Shown here piece by piece: positions 1-10,319 of a stretch of DNA of 64,000 nucleotides. The notes under the pieces are model-generated. The model had not been told where the DNA came from. It did not search any database and saw only the letters and a program-made list of their open reading frames with translations. Within the stretch, counting starts at the first letter, position 1; every line of letters begins with the position of its first letter. Both the position numbers and the translations under genes were made by a program. This DNA comes from Actinernus sp. WN-2022 (lineage: Eukaryota > Cnidaria > Anthozoa > Actiniaria > Actinernidae): positions 20,489,524-20,553,523 of the forward strand of contig JAOWCC010001501.1 in assembly GCA_030867875.1 (NCBI GenBank), written 5' to 3'.

Positions 1-597
1 CATAGAGCATTTTACGTGTGATTATTATACAAAACTGTATAGGCTTAATTCTAGATTTTATCAGGCTGGTATGGAGGCGGTCAATGCGTTCTCCCAAAGT
101 TGGTATAATGAGAACGATTGGTCTGTACCACCCGTTAGTGTCGTTGAGAACCTACTCAAGGCATATGAGCGTATGTTAATCTACACGAGCTTTGATCGTA
201 CCTATGTGGAAGTCAAGTTATGTTTGGACCTTATTGTTCTTTGACGGCATTCAATCGAATTCTTTCGTTTTCAATTGGGTTTATCTCTCCAACTGTTCGG
301 AGCTTTTTACATTAGGGAAAGCCAGAAATTGGGTGTTTGATACCAAGTAACTCAGTTTTTCCTTATTTTGCTCTGCGAATGAATTTCCAGGGCCTAGAAC
401 GTTAATCTAATACAGATTTCTGTACCAATTCGAAGGGTCACTGTTCTATCTGTTGTTCGTACAAGTGATTTTTCAGATGATTATTTCAGCCTGATTTATT
501 AATATTGTTCATTGTTATCCGGTATTTTAATTTAACAAAAAGTACGTTCCATCTGTTGGACACCTTTGTGTGGTATGTTATTTATATCTGTGTTAGT
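1..597. other. No gene recognised
   Basis: I see no gene or named repeat here. The longest open frames are short and lack splice context. The right end grades into the TACC/GGTA minisatellite. Confidence 0.4.
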
Positions 598-1320
598 ACT
601 CCGGCTTGTACGAATTTTGTTAGTACGTGGTACGTCAAAATGTTCGTTGGTATCCCATGCGGCAAGAGTTTTTGTCAGTTCCTCTTGCGGTACGAATTTT
701 GTTTGTATTCTGTGCGATACGAGTTTTTGTTAGTACCTTGTGGGGTACAGATGTTTGTTATTACCTTGTGGGGTAATATTTCTGATTAGTACCCTGTGGG
801 GTACGAGTGTTTGTCGTTACCTTGTGGGGTAAGATGTCTGATTAGTACCTTGTGGGGTACGAGTAATTGTTATTACCTTGTGGGGTAAGATTCCTGATTA
901 GTACCTTGTGGGGTACGAGTGTTTATTACCTTGTGGGGTAAGATCTCTGATTAGTACCTTGTGGGATAAGATTTCTGATTAGTACCTTGTGGGGTACGAG
1001 TGTTTATTACCTTGTGGGGTAAGACTCTCTGATTAGTACCTTGTGGGATAAGATTTCTGATTAGTATACTTTGTGGGGCACGACGTGTTACTTTATATGT
1101 ACCCCGTATGGTACGATTTTCTATTAACACCTTTTGAGGGGGAGTTTTCTTGTTTGGACCTTATGGGGTATGAGTTGTTATTATAGTATCCAGTATGGTG
1201 CATATATTTTCTTATTAAGTAGTACTCCGTGGAGTATAATTGAGTTAATACCTTGGGAGGTATTACTTCCAGATACGTTTCATTTTGTTAGTAACCTTGA
1301 GGTTTAGGTGTTCATTGGTA
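598..1320. repeat. Degenerate minisatellite with TACCTTGTGGGGTA core
   Basis: A core of the form TACCTTGTGGGGTA recurs every 25-30 bases, alternating with linkers such as CGAGTGTTTGT and AGATTTCTGATTAG. The higher-order unit is about 50-55 bases and is best preserved from 725 to 1075. Copies decay on both sides. Each core is an imperfect dyad (TACC...GGTA), so single strands could form small hairpins. No coding function is suggested. Confidence 0.8.
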
Positions 1321-1434
1321 CATCTGATTGGTACAGCTGAATACCTTTGAGGGGTTTATTTTTCATCGATATTCGTCGCATATCAGGAATATGCTCGTGG
1401 GAATTGTTTTGCTAGATGTTTTCAACAGCGATTT

Positions 1435-2036
1435 TGGTTAGAGTTAGACAATGTAAAAGATCAATTTCTTCAAGAGCTAACATCTAGACTCAAGATAACA
1501 GTGATGTCACAAATGGCCACAGGGACAACAGATAACTACATACGGGCCTTTGCTAGATGGGAAAGAATTTCGCCTCGTCAAGATATTAAATACAAGCCTT
1601 CCCAGTCAAGATGCAGCATCTGGCATTGTACCTCCAACATTGGACACTATTCATTCGCATAATGCAATGATCAAGCTATTTATTATATTCAATGGGTTAA
1701 TGTTTTAGTGGGTTTACCATCTCCTAATCATAGTCCGATTATATATATATATATATATATATACAATTAGGGATGCAGCCAAAAGAAAGCGTATATTTCA
1801 GCTACAACGATTCAGAAGTTGGTTGAGAGCTTTAATTTAGAAACCTTGCTACAGTTGAGAAATGTTTGTAGCTGCATTCTAGCATATTCAGGTTTTTTCG
1901 GAATTGAGGAGGTTCCTCATCTCAAGTATCGAGATGTTTATTGTTATAGCGATACATGTCTATTAATATTGAAAGAAGACTGGCCAATTATGAGAGGACG
2001 CAAGTGGGTTTGTACTGTAAGTACACCCGAGGATTA
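1435..2036 (+). pseudogene. Decayed tyrosine recombinase/integrase fragment
   Basis: Translation of the plus strand gives two blocks that resemble the tyrosine recombinases found in YR mobile elements (DIRS/Ngaro or Crypton type) of cnidarians and fish. The first block (about 1440-1560) reads like the N-terminal core-binding region and contains TDNYIRAFARWERI. The second (about 1800-2000) contains SATTIQKLVESFNLETLLQL followed by ILAYSGFFGIEEVPHLKYRD, the segment leading into the first catalytic-arginine region. The blocks are separated by frameshifts and an AT microsatellite. The downstream catalytic His-X-X-Arg and Tyr region is not visible. I infer a dead remnant. The superfamily is assigned from memory of related sequences, so Crypton versus DIRS is open. 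Confidence 0.6.
1738..1763. repeat. (AT)n microsatellite
   Basis: A run of about 12 AT dinucleotides splits the tyrosine recombinase remnant. Confidence 0.9.
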
Positions 2037-2039
2037 AGT

Positions 2040-3340
2040 AATTAAGTTGTGGTCAGGTTAGGTGTTATGTTCTGTCAATGAAACTGAATAAAGTTGTCAT
2101 GATGGTATTTATATTTCAAACTCATTTTAGTTTGATGCATTTTATTAAAATTCATAATCCGGTTCTCGCAACCTGAGATCACCGTTCTAGACATGGCGCC
2201 AAAGAAGGGCCTTTTGCCCTTCCGCAGTGTTTGTAGTTTACAACTGCTCGATACTAGCAGACGGTCACGGATATGTCCTCAGCTTCAGAATCTGTGGATT
2301 AAACCCCAAATATGACTTCGGTATGTGCAAGCTCACTTTGAGTTATCCGGTGGACATAATTCCAAAGTTGAAAAGTAATTCCATTCAATTTGGAAAATGG
2401 CCGTCCGTATGAAGAACAAGGGTCGTCCTCTGAAGATGAAATTGTAGTCTCATTCTTGGTATGATTGGAGTGATTCTACTACATCATCAAATGTCTCGTC
2501 CAATTTCGACAAATACTTGTTTCGGATATCGCTATGAATCAGTGTGCTTTTCTTTGACCTCAACAAAGAATTATTCTGGCGCGAAACCAGTGAGTCGACT
2601 CGTCATCGTCACAATCTCTAAATACGAAATATATTTGCCATAATACAGACAGGATACTCTACTCTCTGAGAAGACATTTCTGGTAAAGATATGTATGAGC
2701 CAATCAATGCTATACATGCCATGGTTTAAGAACACTAACTGATCTTTGTAAACGTGATGTGCGCTATCAGTTACCCAGCTATCTCAAGCCTAGGATGTGA
2801 AGGAAAAAAAACATTTTCATAATTAATTTATATTGGAGATCCTTCTTCTACTATGTGGAGGTGATGCGGGCCCTGGCTGGGCCGGCCTAAATTTTAAAAC
2901 TGCGGAAAGGGTATTTGGAAACACATGATAGGCGGTGAGTAACTCACACATCACAAAACTTGAAAAGACAGAGGTAAGATTTGTTATTTTGCATTTTATT
3001 GAATTCAATACGTAGCATGTGCAAGGGCCCTAGGTCTAGTATCCGTACCTAATTCAACCCAGCTTTGTTTTGTAATGCGGCCATTCGGCGTTTCCGTTTT
3101 AAAACAATAATTATTATACTGTACAATTAACATTTTCTAAATTAATAATATTTCCTGAAATTTATCATATATTCTCTTGATCTGTGTATTACCTAAAGAA
3201 AACCTAAAGAGGGTACAATATTGGTGCTATTATGACTGCGTAAAAAACTCTTGTTAAACAGAATATCTCTCTGTCAGGAACGCCTTGAGGTACCAACTAT
3301 GCTTGTTATTTTACGCAGTTTTTTTTTCAAATATTAACCA
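2040..3340. other. Intergenic, no gene recognised
   Basis: The longest frames are about 60 codons and lack recognisable motifs or splice context. A GC-rich patch with GGGCC/GGCCGGCC dyads lies at 2865-2890. Nothing else stands out. Confidence 0.4.
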
Positions 3341-3344
3341 ATAT

Positions 3345-3860
3345 CTTTTGTATGTAAACATTTTAAATGCGTACGGAGTAACTTTAGGTCAGACCAGTGG
3401 CACCCAGATGTTTCGTCGGAGCGTGCTATTGCTATCGATAGACCCTATTTTTTGTATGTAAACATTTTAAATGCGTATGGAGTAACTTTAGGCCAGATCA
3501 GTGGCACCCAGATGTTTCGTCGGAGCGTGCTACTGCTAGAGATAAACTGTATTCTTAGTATGCAAACATTTTAAAATGCCTACTCAGTAACTTAGGTCAG
3601 ACCAGTGGCACCCAGATGTTTCGTCGGAGCGTGCTACTGCTAGCGATAGACTATTTTTTGTATGTAAACATCTTAAATGCGTCCGGAGTAACTTTAGGTC
3701 AGACCAGTGGCACCCAGATGTTTCGTCGAAGCGTCCTACTGCTAGCGATAGACTGTATTTTTTGTATATAAACATTTTAAATGCGTACGGAGTAACTTTA
3801 GGTCAGACCAGTGGCACCCAGACGTTTCGTCGGAGCGTGTTACTGCTAGCGATAAACCGT
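3345..3860. repeat. Minisatellite, ~103-bp unit, 5 copies
   Basis: Five head-to-tail copies of a unit of about 103 bases, each with TTTTGTATGTAAACATTTTA near its start and a block around CAGACCAGTGGCACCCAGAT. Copies begin near 3345, 3450, 3553, 3656 and 3762. Divergence is a few percent, with small indels. Open frames on the minus strand across it are by-products of the periodicity. Confidence 0.9.
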
Positions 3861-4559
3861 AGAAATCATCAACAGTAAATAATGGAATAAAATAAAATTG
3901 TCACATAAATGTTATAATAAAAACTGTTTTAAAATAATGACTTGATATTGATTTCCTTCCGGCTGAAGTACTCTAATATAATGAAAAACAAACTATTTAC
4001 CCCTTTAACTATTCTAATTATGTCTATGACACACTCAGTGATAACAATTCCTTACTCATTGTGTGAGAAATTAAATGAAATTGCAGACTATAGTCGGCCA
4101 AGCCGAGTTATCCCGATGAATACGACTGGATACATGAAGAAGAAAAAACAGCCCAGTGCCGGTCCAGTATCTTTCGAAGCCGGCCGGGGATGCCTTGCCG
4201 GTTTTCTATCTCAACCGGCTTCCAACTAAATCGATGACTATCTACCGATGTACTCACCATTATTGGTCATTTTGTAGTCAAAATCTAATTCTAAGCATTT
4301 GGAAAACCATGAGGAAAAATGTATTCTGGTTTTGTTTATCATCTACTGACGGTCATGGATTGTTTCAGCAATTTGATCTGGTTTATCCTTTGATGTAGAA
4401 GCGTATAGAATCGTCTAATAGGATTATTGGGGATTTAGACACCCCGAAACTTGAAACACAGCGTGGGTAATGGGAAGTATGAATGGAATCCGGGATAAGG
4501 TACAAAGGATTTAGCCGACGTACTTACAGTACACACCCGCTTGCGTCCTCTCTTACGTT
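3861..4559. other. No gene recognised
   Basis: This stretch contains overlapping short open frames (up to 95 codons) with no domain or splice signals. A CCGG-rich dyad (GCCGGCCGG area) lies near 4170-4215. I assign nothing. Confidence 0.35.
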
Positions 4560-4770
4560 CGCGTTCTCTTTTGAACGTAAAATTTGGAGTTTTCATGTCT
4601 TTTTGCAGACAACTGTGAAAATGTAGGCGACTGCGTGTATTTTCACGTGCAGTTCTTGTATTTTGTAATCAAGACTAATGTTTTATGCCGTCGTGGTGAT
4701 AAAAAAATACTTGAAAAATTAGGACAGTCATATGCCTGTCAAATTTAGTCTGTTTTTCACGCGGAAGAAC
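4560..4770 (+). repeat. Dispersed repeat shared with 54595-54770
   Basis: The segment with AAAATGTAGGCGACTGCGTG followed by a TTTTATGCCGTCGTGGT-like stretch is clearly similar to the segment around 54600-54770, in the same orientation. Both are preceded by GTTCTCTT and an AAATTTGG stretch. This is an unclassified dispersed element. Confidence 0.6.
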
Positions 4771-4974
4771 TTACCTGGAAATTCCAGGAACAAGTAAGGT
4801 GCACCAATTGGTCTGTCTTGCCTGCCTTTTGGTCGACGTACTCCAACGGCTAAGTGATCGAGTCCTTTATCCTCCTTCATTAACGCCTCTATGTAATAGA
4901 AATGTCCTCTCCACAGAAAAATTGGATTCTCCCTTTTAACATAAAAAGAGAAGGGACTCAGTTTTGTGTACTGC

Positions 4975-5095
4975 TAGATTGTTGCGCAATATCCTTATTC
5001 AAATCTCATGCCTGCGCGGGAAGAAGTCTGGTAACAATAGTATCAGAGCGAGGCAGTTGTCCCAAAGATCGCAGAATAGACCGATTTCACTTGTG
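4975..5095 (+). repeat. Dispersed repeat shared with 35345-35440
   Basis: This block, containing AAGAAGTCTGGTAAC and then CAGTTGTCCCAAAGATC, recurs in the same orientation at 35345-35440 inside FGF-B intron 2. The family is unknown. It abuts the tail of a SINE here. Confidence 0.6.
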
Positions 5096-5149
5096 CATTT
5101 GTTGTCCCATTCCACCGTACCGAAAAGAAAGAAGAAGAACTCTGAGACC

Positions 5150-5387
5150 TGAAACAACCATAGGGGCTGATCAAAGTCGGGACCCGGCTAATCTACAGAT
5201 CGAATTGGAATTTAGCGTGTTGGTTTTGTGAAGAGAGGAAAATCAGAGAACCAGGAGAAAAACCCTCGAAGCAAAGGGCAAGATACCAACAAACTCAACT
5301 CACATATGGCGCCGCGAACGGGAATCGAACCCGGATCACAGAGGTGAGGAGGCGAAGCGCTTAGCCACTGCACCACCCCGGCTCCCT
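5150..5387 (-). repeat. tRNA-derived SINE, family A
   Basis: Read on the minus strand, it starts with a tRNA-like head carrying a box A-like GTGCAGTGGCTAAGCGC and a box B-like GGGTTCGATTCCCG (RNA polymerase III internal promoter elements). A family-specific body follows (GTTGAGTTTGTTGGTATC, then TCTGTAGATTAGCCGGGTCC). The full relative is at 29747-29988 (plus), and a body-only copy is at 41985-42150. No functional tRNA fold is expected because the element runs on well past the head. Confidence 0.8.
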
Positions 5388-5657
5388 GTACATTGGACCA
5401 CAATCCCTTGCGAACCGAACACAGTAAAACACACGTAGAAACCCCCGTTTTTTCGGAATGACTGTATTGGCAACATCACTTGTACTGGCTTGTTCTTAAG
5501 ATTTAAAACCTATCTACAGCGATTTTATAACGGATTTAAAGATTTTCGTGCGCAAAGGATTGTGGGTAAAAGTACAAGCCGCATGAAAGCTCTCCAGAGG
5601 ATTCATACCAAACAATTGTTGTCGTTCAGAGGAATATTTGGGCAGGATTCCATTACC

Positions 5658-5944
5658 CGGAGCGTCCATCTGTCATATATTCGTGATGCAGCGTTTTTAC
5701 AGACCGGGTTATTTTTAGATTTCACATCTCGCGGTTCGTTTCCATCGCGGAATGTTATCAACAATGATGCCTCGTTTATTTCTCTTGTTTTGTCAACCAG
5801 CATGGCTGCAACATCATTAATCATTTGAATTAAAATTACGCAAACGCTTGTAATTAGCTAGCGGAACGTACCAGACTCGCGGGAAACACATTCTAAAAAT
5901 AACCCGGTCTGTAAAAATGCTGCATCACTGACTGGACGCTCCTG
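5658..5944. mobile_element. Fold-back MITE, GAGCGTCCAT family
   Basis: The arms are complementary. The left arm starts GGAGCGTCCAT and contains GCAGCGTTTTTACAGACCGG; the right arm contains CCGGTCTGTAAAAATGCTGC and ends ATGGACGCTCC-like (ACTGGACGCTCC). The same terminal motif bounds the elements at 6950-7095, 34549-34856 and 58321-58645. Open frames spanning the arms on both strands are by-products. Confidence 0.7.
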
Positions 5945-6040
5945 ATTTGGGTGCCTTAGATCCTTTTCAAATTTCGCTATCGAATCTTGAACATACGAAT
6001 CGAATTTTTTAATCGGACTTCCTGAACGTGTTCTAGCCAT
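5945..6040 (-). CDS. Possible short exon starting MARTRSGSP
   Basis: On the minus strand an ATG at 6040 opens a frame beginning MARTRSGSPIKKF and running about 32 residues, with a charged, protein-like composition (contains SIAKFEKDL). It then reads directly into the MITE at 5944. It may be a truncated first exon or a piece of an element ORF. There is no splice donor before the MITE, and I cannot name it. Treat as a weak candidate. Confidence 0.2.
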
Positions 6041-6237
6041 TCTACAAGGGGGAAATCCGGCCTGCTTTCCAAATATGGAATATATTGACCCTATATGGCA
6101 TATGACAGGGAGCTGCAATGCAATGCTTTGTTTCCGAGATCTAAAAATTTATACATTTCCTCTTGGGATACAGAAAAAAAACATTACTCAAGGGAAAAGA
6201 CAAGTGATCTGAATTTGGACAACCACTATTTCAAAAC

Positions 6238-6447
6238 CCTCGGATGCTGGTAACTTAGTCCCGAGACAGCGGGACGTCCCGCGGATGGGAAATGCGCTCT
6301 GATTGGTTGGTCGTCGTCACGTGGGGTTCATCAGACTCCACCACGTGACGACGACAAATCCCACGTGACTATGACCAACCAATCAGAGCGCGTTTTCCAT
6401 CCGCGGGACGTCCCGCTGTCTCGGGACTAAGTTACCAGCATCTGCGG
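6238..6447. mobile_element. Long-palindrome MITE
   Basis: A fold-back of about 205 bases whose arms run almost to the centre: GATGCTGGTAACTTAGTCCC on the left pairs with GGGACTAAGTTACCAGCATC on the right, and GGGACGTCCCGCGGATGG occurs in both arms. The loop holds CACGTG and CACGTGACGACGAC motifs. Both arms contain CCAATCAGAGCGC, which also occurs in the 209-bp array. Confidence 0.85.
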
Positions 6448-6949
6448 GTTTTCAAATAGCGGTTTTTGATACCACAAATATGTGGTTTACGAGGGCTAAA
6501 ATGTCATATTTTGGAATTCCACCCCGAAATAAACGTAGGCAGACATTCGGTACGTCCTTTAGTGGAGTCTGGCGAGGATTGAAGTGATTTTAGAGTGCTT
6601 TATTGCCCTTCGAGTGATTTAATGTGCTCAACGAACTGTGCAGCCTTATCATTTCATTATAGAGAGAGATCTCAAAAATCAAAAATCAAAAACTCTCTAA
6701 AAACTCTCTAAGAGAATACCCAAGGACATAAGAAAAGGACACTCGAGGTACATTTATTGCAAAATGTTATTTCATTACCTTTATTTTACCACGATAAGAA
6801 ATCAATGCAAACTCTATAGTGAGATGACAAGGAAGGTTTCTGGAGAAAACGGAGACTCTAGCGCGCGCTATCACGCAATCAATCTTGCGCGAGTGATCAC
6901 GTAATCTACCGTAGGATTTGTAAGAGCCACAAATCGTGAGCTTGGGCTG

Positions 6950-7095
6950 CCTGTGGTATAACAAAAGTAGCTAACGGGGCATCTTTTGTTCCGCCACTGG
7001 TGCAACCCACAATTGGCGGGGAAAATAATCTAAAATTAGCCCAGCTTGTAAAAACGCCGTGACAACTGCATTGGAGATATGGACGCTCCTTAATG
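6950..7095. mobile_element. MITE fragment related to 34549-34856
   Basis: The stretch from GGTATAACAAAAG through CATCTTTTGTTCCGCCAC to GATATGGACGCTC matches 34695-34840 closely. The left terminal arm is missing here, so this is a partial copy. Confidence 0.7.
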
Positions 7096-7229
7096 AATAA
7101 GGGCAATGGACTAACTGAGAAAAGTTTGCAAAGCCAACTTAAGACGTGCAAAAGTGCTTCTTTTATCAAAATAATTATTTTATAAAAGAAATGAAACTGA
7201 TTCTCCGTGTTTGCACTGGCTCATGCAAA

Positions 7230-7316
7230 CCTCGGTAAGTTTGGGAGAATTCTCGAGCAGGTACTCGATCTGCGGTCTCGTGTTTGTTCTGCTCTCGAAT
7301 TCTCCCAAACTTACAG
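7230..7316. repeat. Short inverted repeat
   Basis: GTAAGTTTGGGAGAATTC on the left pairs with GAATTCTCCCAAACTTAC on the right around a loop of about 45 bases. It is probably a small MITE. Confidence 0.75.
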
Positions 7317-7460
7317 CAGATCTGTTTCATGTATTAATTGACGTGACTTTGTGACAAAGATAACAAAGAAGTGCACCACGAGACGCCGTCGAGTGAACTT
7401 TCCCAACATAAAGCGCGCGCGTGTCTTTGTGACGTCATCTGAAATGTACTCTAATAGATC

Positions 7461-8923
7461 ATGCCTATCGACCAATCAGAGCGCGGGTTGTATAATGCTA
7501 CCCTTTCGCTTACTGGTTATTTAGCGATTTGCAAATTTAATATGAGAAAAAAAGTGCACTTTATACGAACCTTTTCTTCCAATGATCATTGCTAGTGCCT
7601 GGAGCGAAGATTTCCATAATCTTGCGTTTGTTAGTCTTGTGTTCATTGGTGCTTAACCACAATTCGCACATGCCTATCGACCAATCAGAGCGCGGGTTGT
7701 ATAATGCTATCCTTTCGCTTACTGGTTATTTAGCGATTTGCAAATTTAATATGAGAAAGAAAGTGCACTTTATACGAACCTTTTCTTCCAATGATCATTG
7801 CTAGTGCCTGGAGCGAAGATTTCCATAATCTTGCGTTTGTTAGTCTTGTGTTCATTGGTGCTTAACCACAATTCGCACATGCCTATCGACCAATCAGAGC
7901 GCGGGTTGTATAATGCTATCCTTTCGCTTACTGGTTATTTAGCGATTTGCAAATTTAATATGAGAAAGAAAGTGCACTTTATACGAACCTTTTCTTCCAA
8001 TTATCATTGCTAGTGCCTGGAGCGAAGATTTCGATAATCTTGCGTTTGTTAGTCTTGTGTTCATTGGTGCTTAACCACAATTCGCACATGCCTATCGACC
8101 AATCAGAGCGCGGGTTGTATAATGCTACCCTTTCGCTTACTGGTTATTTAGCGATTTGCAAATTTAATATGAGAAAGAAAGTGCACTTTATACGAACCTT
8201 TTCTTCCAATGATCATTGCTAGTGCCTGGAGCGAAGATTTCCATAATCTTGCGTTTGTTAGTCTTGTGTTCATTGGTGCTTAACCACAATTCGCACATGC
8301 CTATCGACCAATCAGAGCGCGGGTTGTATAATGCTACCCTTTCGCTTACTGGTTATTTAGCGATTTGCAAATTGAATATGAGAAAGAAAGTGCACTTTAT
8401 ACGAACCTTTTCTTCCAATGATCATTGCTAGTGCCTGGAGCGAAGATTTCCATAATCTTGCGTTTGTTAGTCTTGTGTTCATTGGTGCTTAACCACAATT
8501 CGCACATGCCTATCGACCAATCAGAGCGCGGGTTGTATAATGCTACCCTTTCGCTTACTGGTTATTTAGCGATTTGCAAATTGAATATGAGAAAGAAAGT
8601 GCACTTTATACGAACCTTTTCTTCCAATGATCATTGCTAGTGCCTGGAGCGAAGATTTCCATAATCTTGCGTTTGTTAGTCTTGTGTTCATTGGTGCTTA
8701 ACCACAATTCGCACATGCCTATCGACCAATCAGAGCGCGGGTTGTATAATGCTATCCTTTCGCTTACTGGTTATTTAGCGATTTGCAAATTTAATATGAG
8801 AAAGAAAGTGCACTTTATACGAACCTTTTCTTCCAATGATCATTGCTAGTGCCTGGAGCGAAGATTTCCATAATCTTGCGTTTGTTAGTCTTGTGTTCAT
8901 TGGTGCTTAACCACAATTCGCAC
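7461..8923. repeat. Seven-copy 209-bp tandem array derived from a PA14 exon and intron
   Basis: The block is exactly seven units of 209 bases (1463 bp) with only a handful of substitutions, for example C/T in GCTAYCC and T/G in AAATTKAATATG, the latter marking units 5 and 6 as sister copies. On the minus strand, the rightmost unit contains the last 33 codons of the PA14 exon 8825-8970 together with its splice donor and about 110 bases of intron. The other six units therefore carry partial exon copies and decoy donors but no acceptor. Plus-strand frames of 71 codons in each unit are antisense artefacts. Each unit also holds CCAATCAGAGCGCG. The near-identity suggests recent expansion or gene conversion. 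Confidence 0.9.
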
Positions 8924-9913
8924 GCGTCGTTGCATGTCAAATGGAAATAATACTCACCCGTCTCTGGCGCCTGAGAACGAAAGAACGTTTCCCAGGTTAC
9001 GCAGTGGTGAAAACACGATTGCTTGCTTCCCAGAACAGCTGGATCCCTCAAATTTTGATCAGTTAATATTTTGCCTAGTGCCTTACGCTTGCAGGCTGTG
9101 AATATTTCAGAAATTCGATTTTACGGAAATTATTTGGCATGGAATACGCTAAATACAGTATTTGTACTGGAATCTGATGCCATGTTTACCCACTTCCGAC
9201 CATGTGACCTCGAAGCTAAAGAGGTCTATTCCCTTGTGGGCTAGTACTCGCAACGTCAGCTGCAACTCGCTTGCTCGCGGCGGTTATAATACTTTTTTCA
9301 ACTTTAAAGGGGCACTGTCAATCGAATTGAACCTTCAAGTTTCTCTAAAACAAAACTACAAAAATAGCACCATGAGATAGAAGAGAAATACCTTACCCTG
9401 GTATGCTTTTCAAACGTTTTCGACAGAGCATGGCAAAGATTAAAGTGGATAACAAAAGCTTATTCTAGAAACTTGATTTCAGTTACACTGACCCGATTTC
9501 AAGTTACTCTAAATTAAATTTCTCTTAAAAGCAGTATTTTTCATCCACTCGAATCTTTGTCATTCTTCATCAAAATTGTCGCAAATTTTCTCCAGTATCC
9601 ATAAAAAGAGCCTTTGCTAGCCTTAGTAGTTATTTTTGTTTTTTGTCATGAGAAAGTTTATTATTTGGAGGTTGACAGCCCTTTTAAGTTGACAAAACCA
9701 TTGCTTATTCTACGTACAGCAGTCGTCTTACATGATAGTACGTGGTAAGCCTTTGTCCATAATTGTCTCCAATGTGTATTCGAGCTTCAAATCTGCCCAG
9801 AATATCTTTGATGTCTGCTGGGTCGTGCAGGAATTTCAACGAGCTTGTGAGGTTGAGGATGTTGTCTCCGTTTATGGCCTGCCATAACTCTCGCATTACT
9901 CCTTCCTCCAAAG
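8825..9913 (-). CDS. PA14-domain protein, two internal exons (partial gene)
   Basis: Two minus-strand exons join in frame to form a PA14 domain, a beta-barrel module of extracellular carbohydrate- or ligand-binding proteins. Exon A (9913 down to 9732, 182 nt, acceptor TTATCGACAG, donor GTAAGA) encodes VMRELWQAINGDNI and GDNYGQRLTTYYH. Exon B (8970 down to 8825, 146 nt, acceptor TTTCGTTCTCAG) continues with APETGEYYFHLTCNDACELW, then LSTNEHKTNKRK. The junction YYH/APETGEY falls where PA14 domains read GYF-APETG-Y-F. Phases are 1 in, 0 between and 2 out. The donor of exon B, AG|GTTCGT, is weak; if unused, the frame stops nine bases on. The flanking exons were not found. Which family member this is (fibrocystin-L-like or a lectin-like protein) is unknown. 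Confidence 0.7.
9304..9688 (+). mobile_element. MITE, TTAAAGGGGCACTGTCAA family, copy 1
   Basis: It starts TTAAAGGGGCACTGTCAA and ends TTGACAGCCCTTTTAA, giving imperfect terminal inverted repeats. The internal sequence (AATTGAACCTTCAAGTTTCT, then GGCAAAGATTAAAGTGGAT) is shared with copies at 10320-10755 (minus), 41416-41759 (plus) and 43127-43472 (minus). The flanking TTAA could be a piggyBac-type target, but I cannot separate it from the repeat. Confidence 0.8.
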
Positions 9914-10319
9914 CTGTCGATAAGATAAGGAAGGTTTAATGGAGAAACGGCCAATAAAAAAACTCAACACTACCTGTACCTGTAGACAACTTCTCGTGTT
10001 GTGGCGGGAAAACACGGGATTTCCCGCGTTTGGTCGACGTCCGACTCATGCTTGGCACTGGAATGGCACACGAGAGGTCTGGGCCTTACGTTATATATTT
10101 TCCCGCGCTTCGTTTATCTCTTGCGCGCCAGTCCAAATGATACTTTAACAGACCAATAAACGGCGTGAAAGGACAGCATGCAACGCGAACGGTTTACTCG
10201 CATTGTATGAATTATTTTTAACCGCTTCAATTTACTCGCCTATATTAATATCAAGTATAATTCAATCAATACAATGCAAAGTCGATTTTTATATATAAAA
10301 TAAACGTCGACAAAGAAAA

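Noticed and set aside
5320..5387. Possible tRNA genes (also 29750, 37030-37105, 44375 and 54944)
   Set aside because: Each tRNA-like head continues into a family-specific body, and copies recur, so these are SINEs rather than working tRNA genes.
5490..6118. Opposed frames of 73-112 codons on both strands
   Set aside because: Mostly read through the two arms of a fold-back MITE; coding potential is an artefact except perhaps the short MARTRSGSP start.
7589..8849. Six plus-strand frames of 71 codons with nearly the same protein
   Set aside because: They repeat at 209-bp spacing because the tandem unit happens to be open; the strand is antisense to the PA14 exon copies.
7461..8923. CRISPR array
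   Set aside because: The units are direct tandem copies without unique spacers, in an animal-like genome, and derive from an exon.
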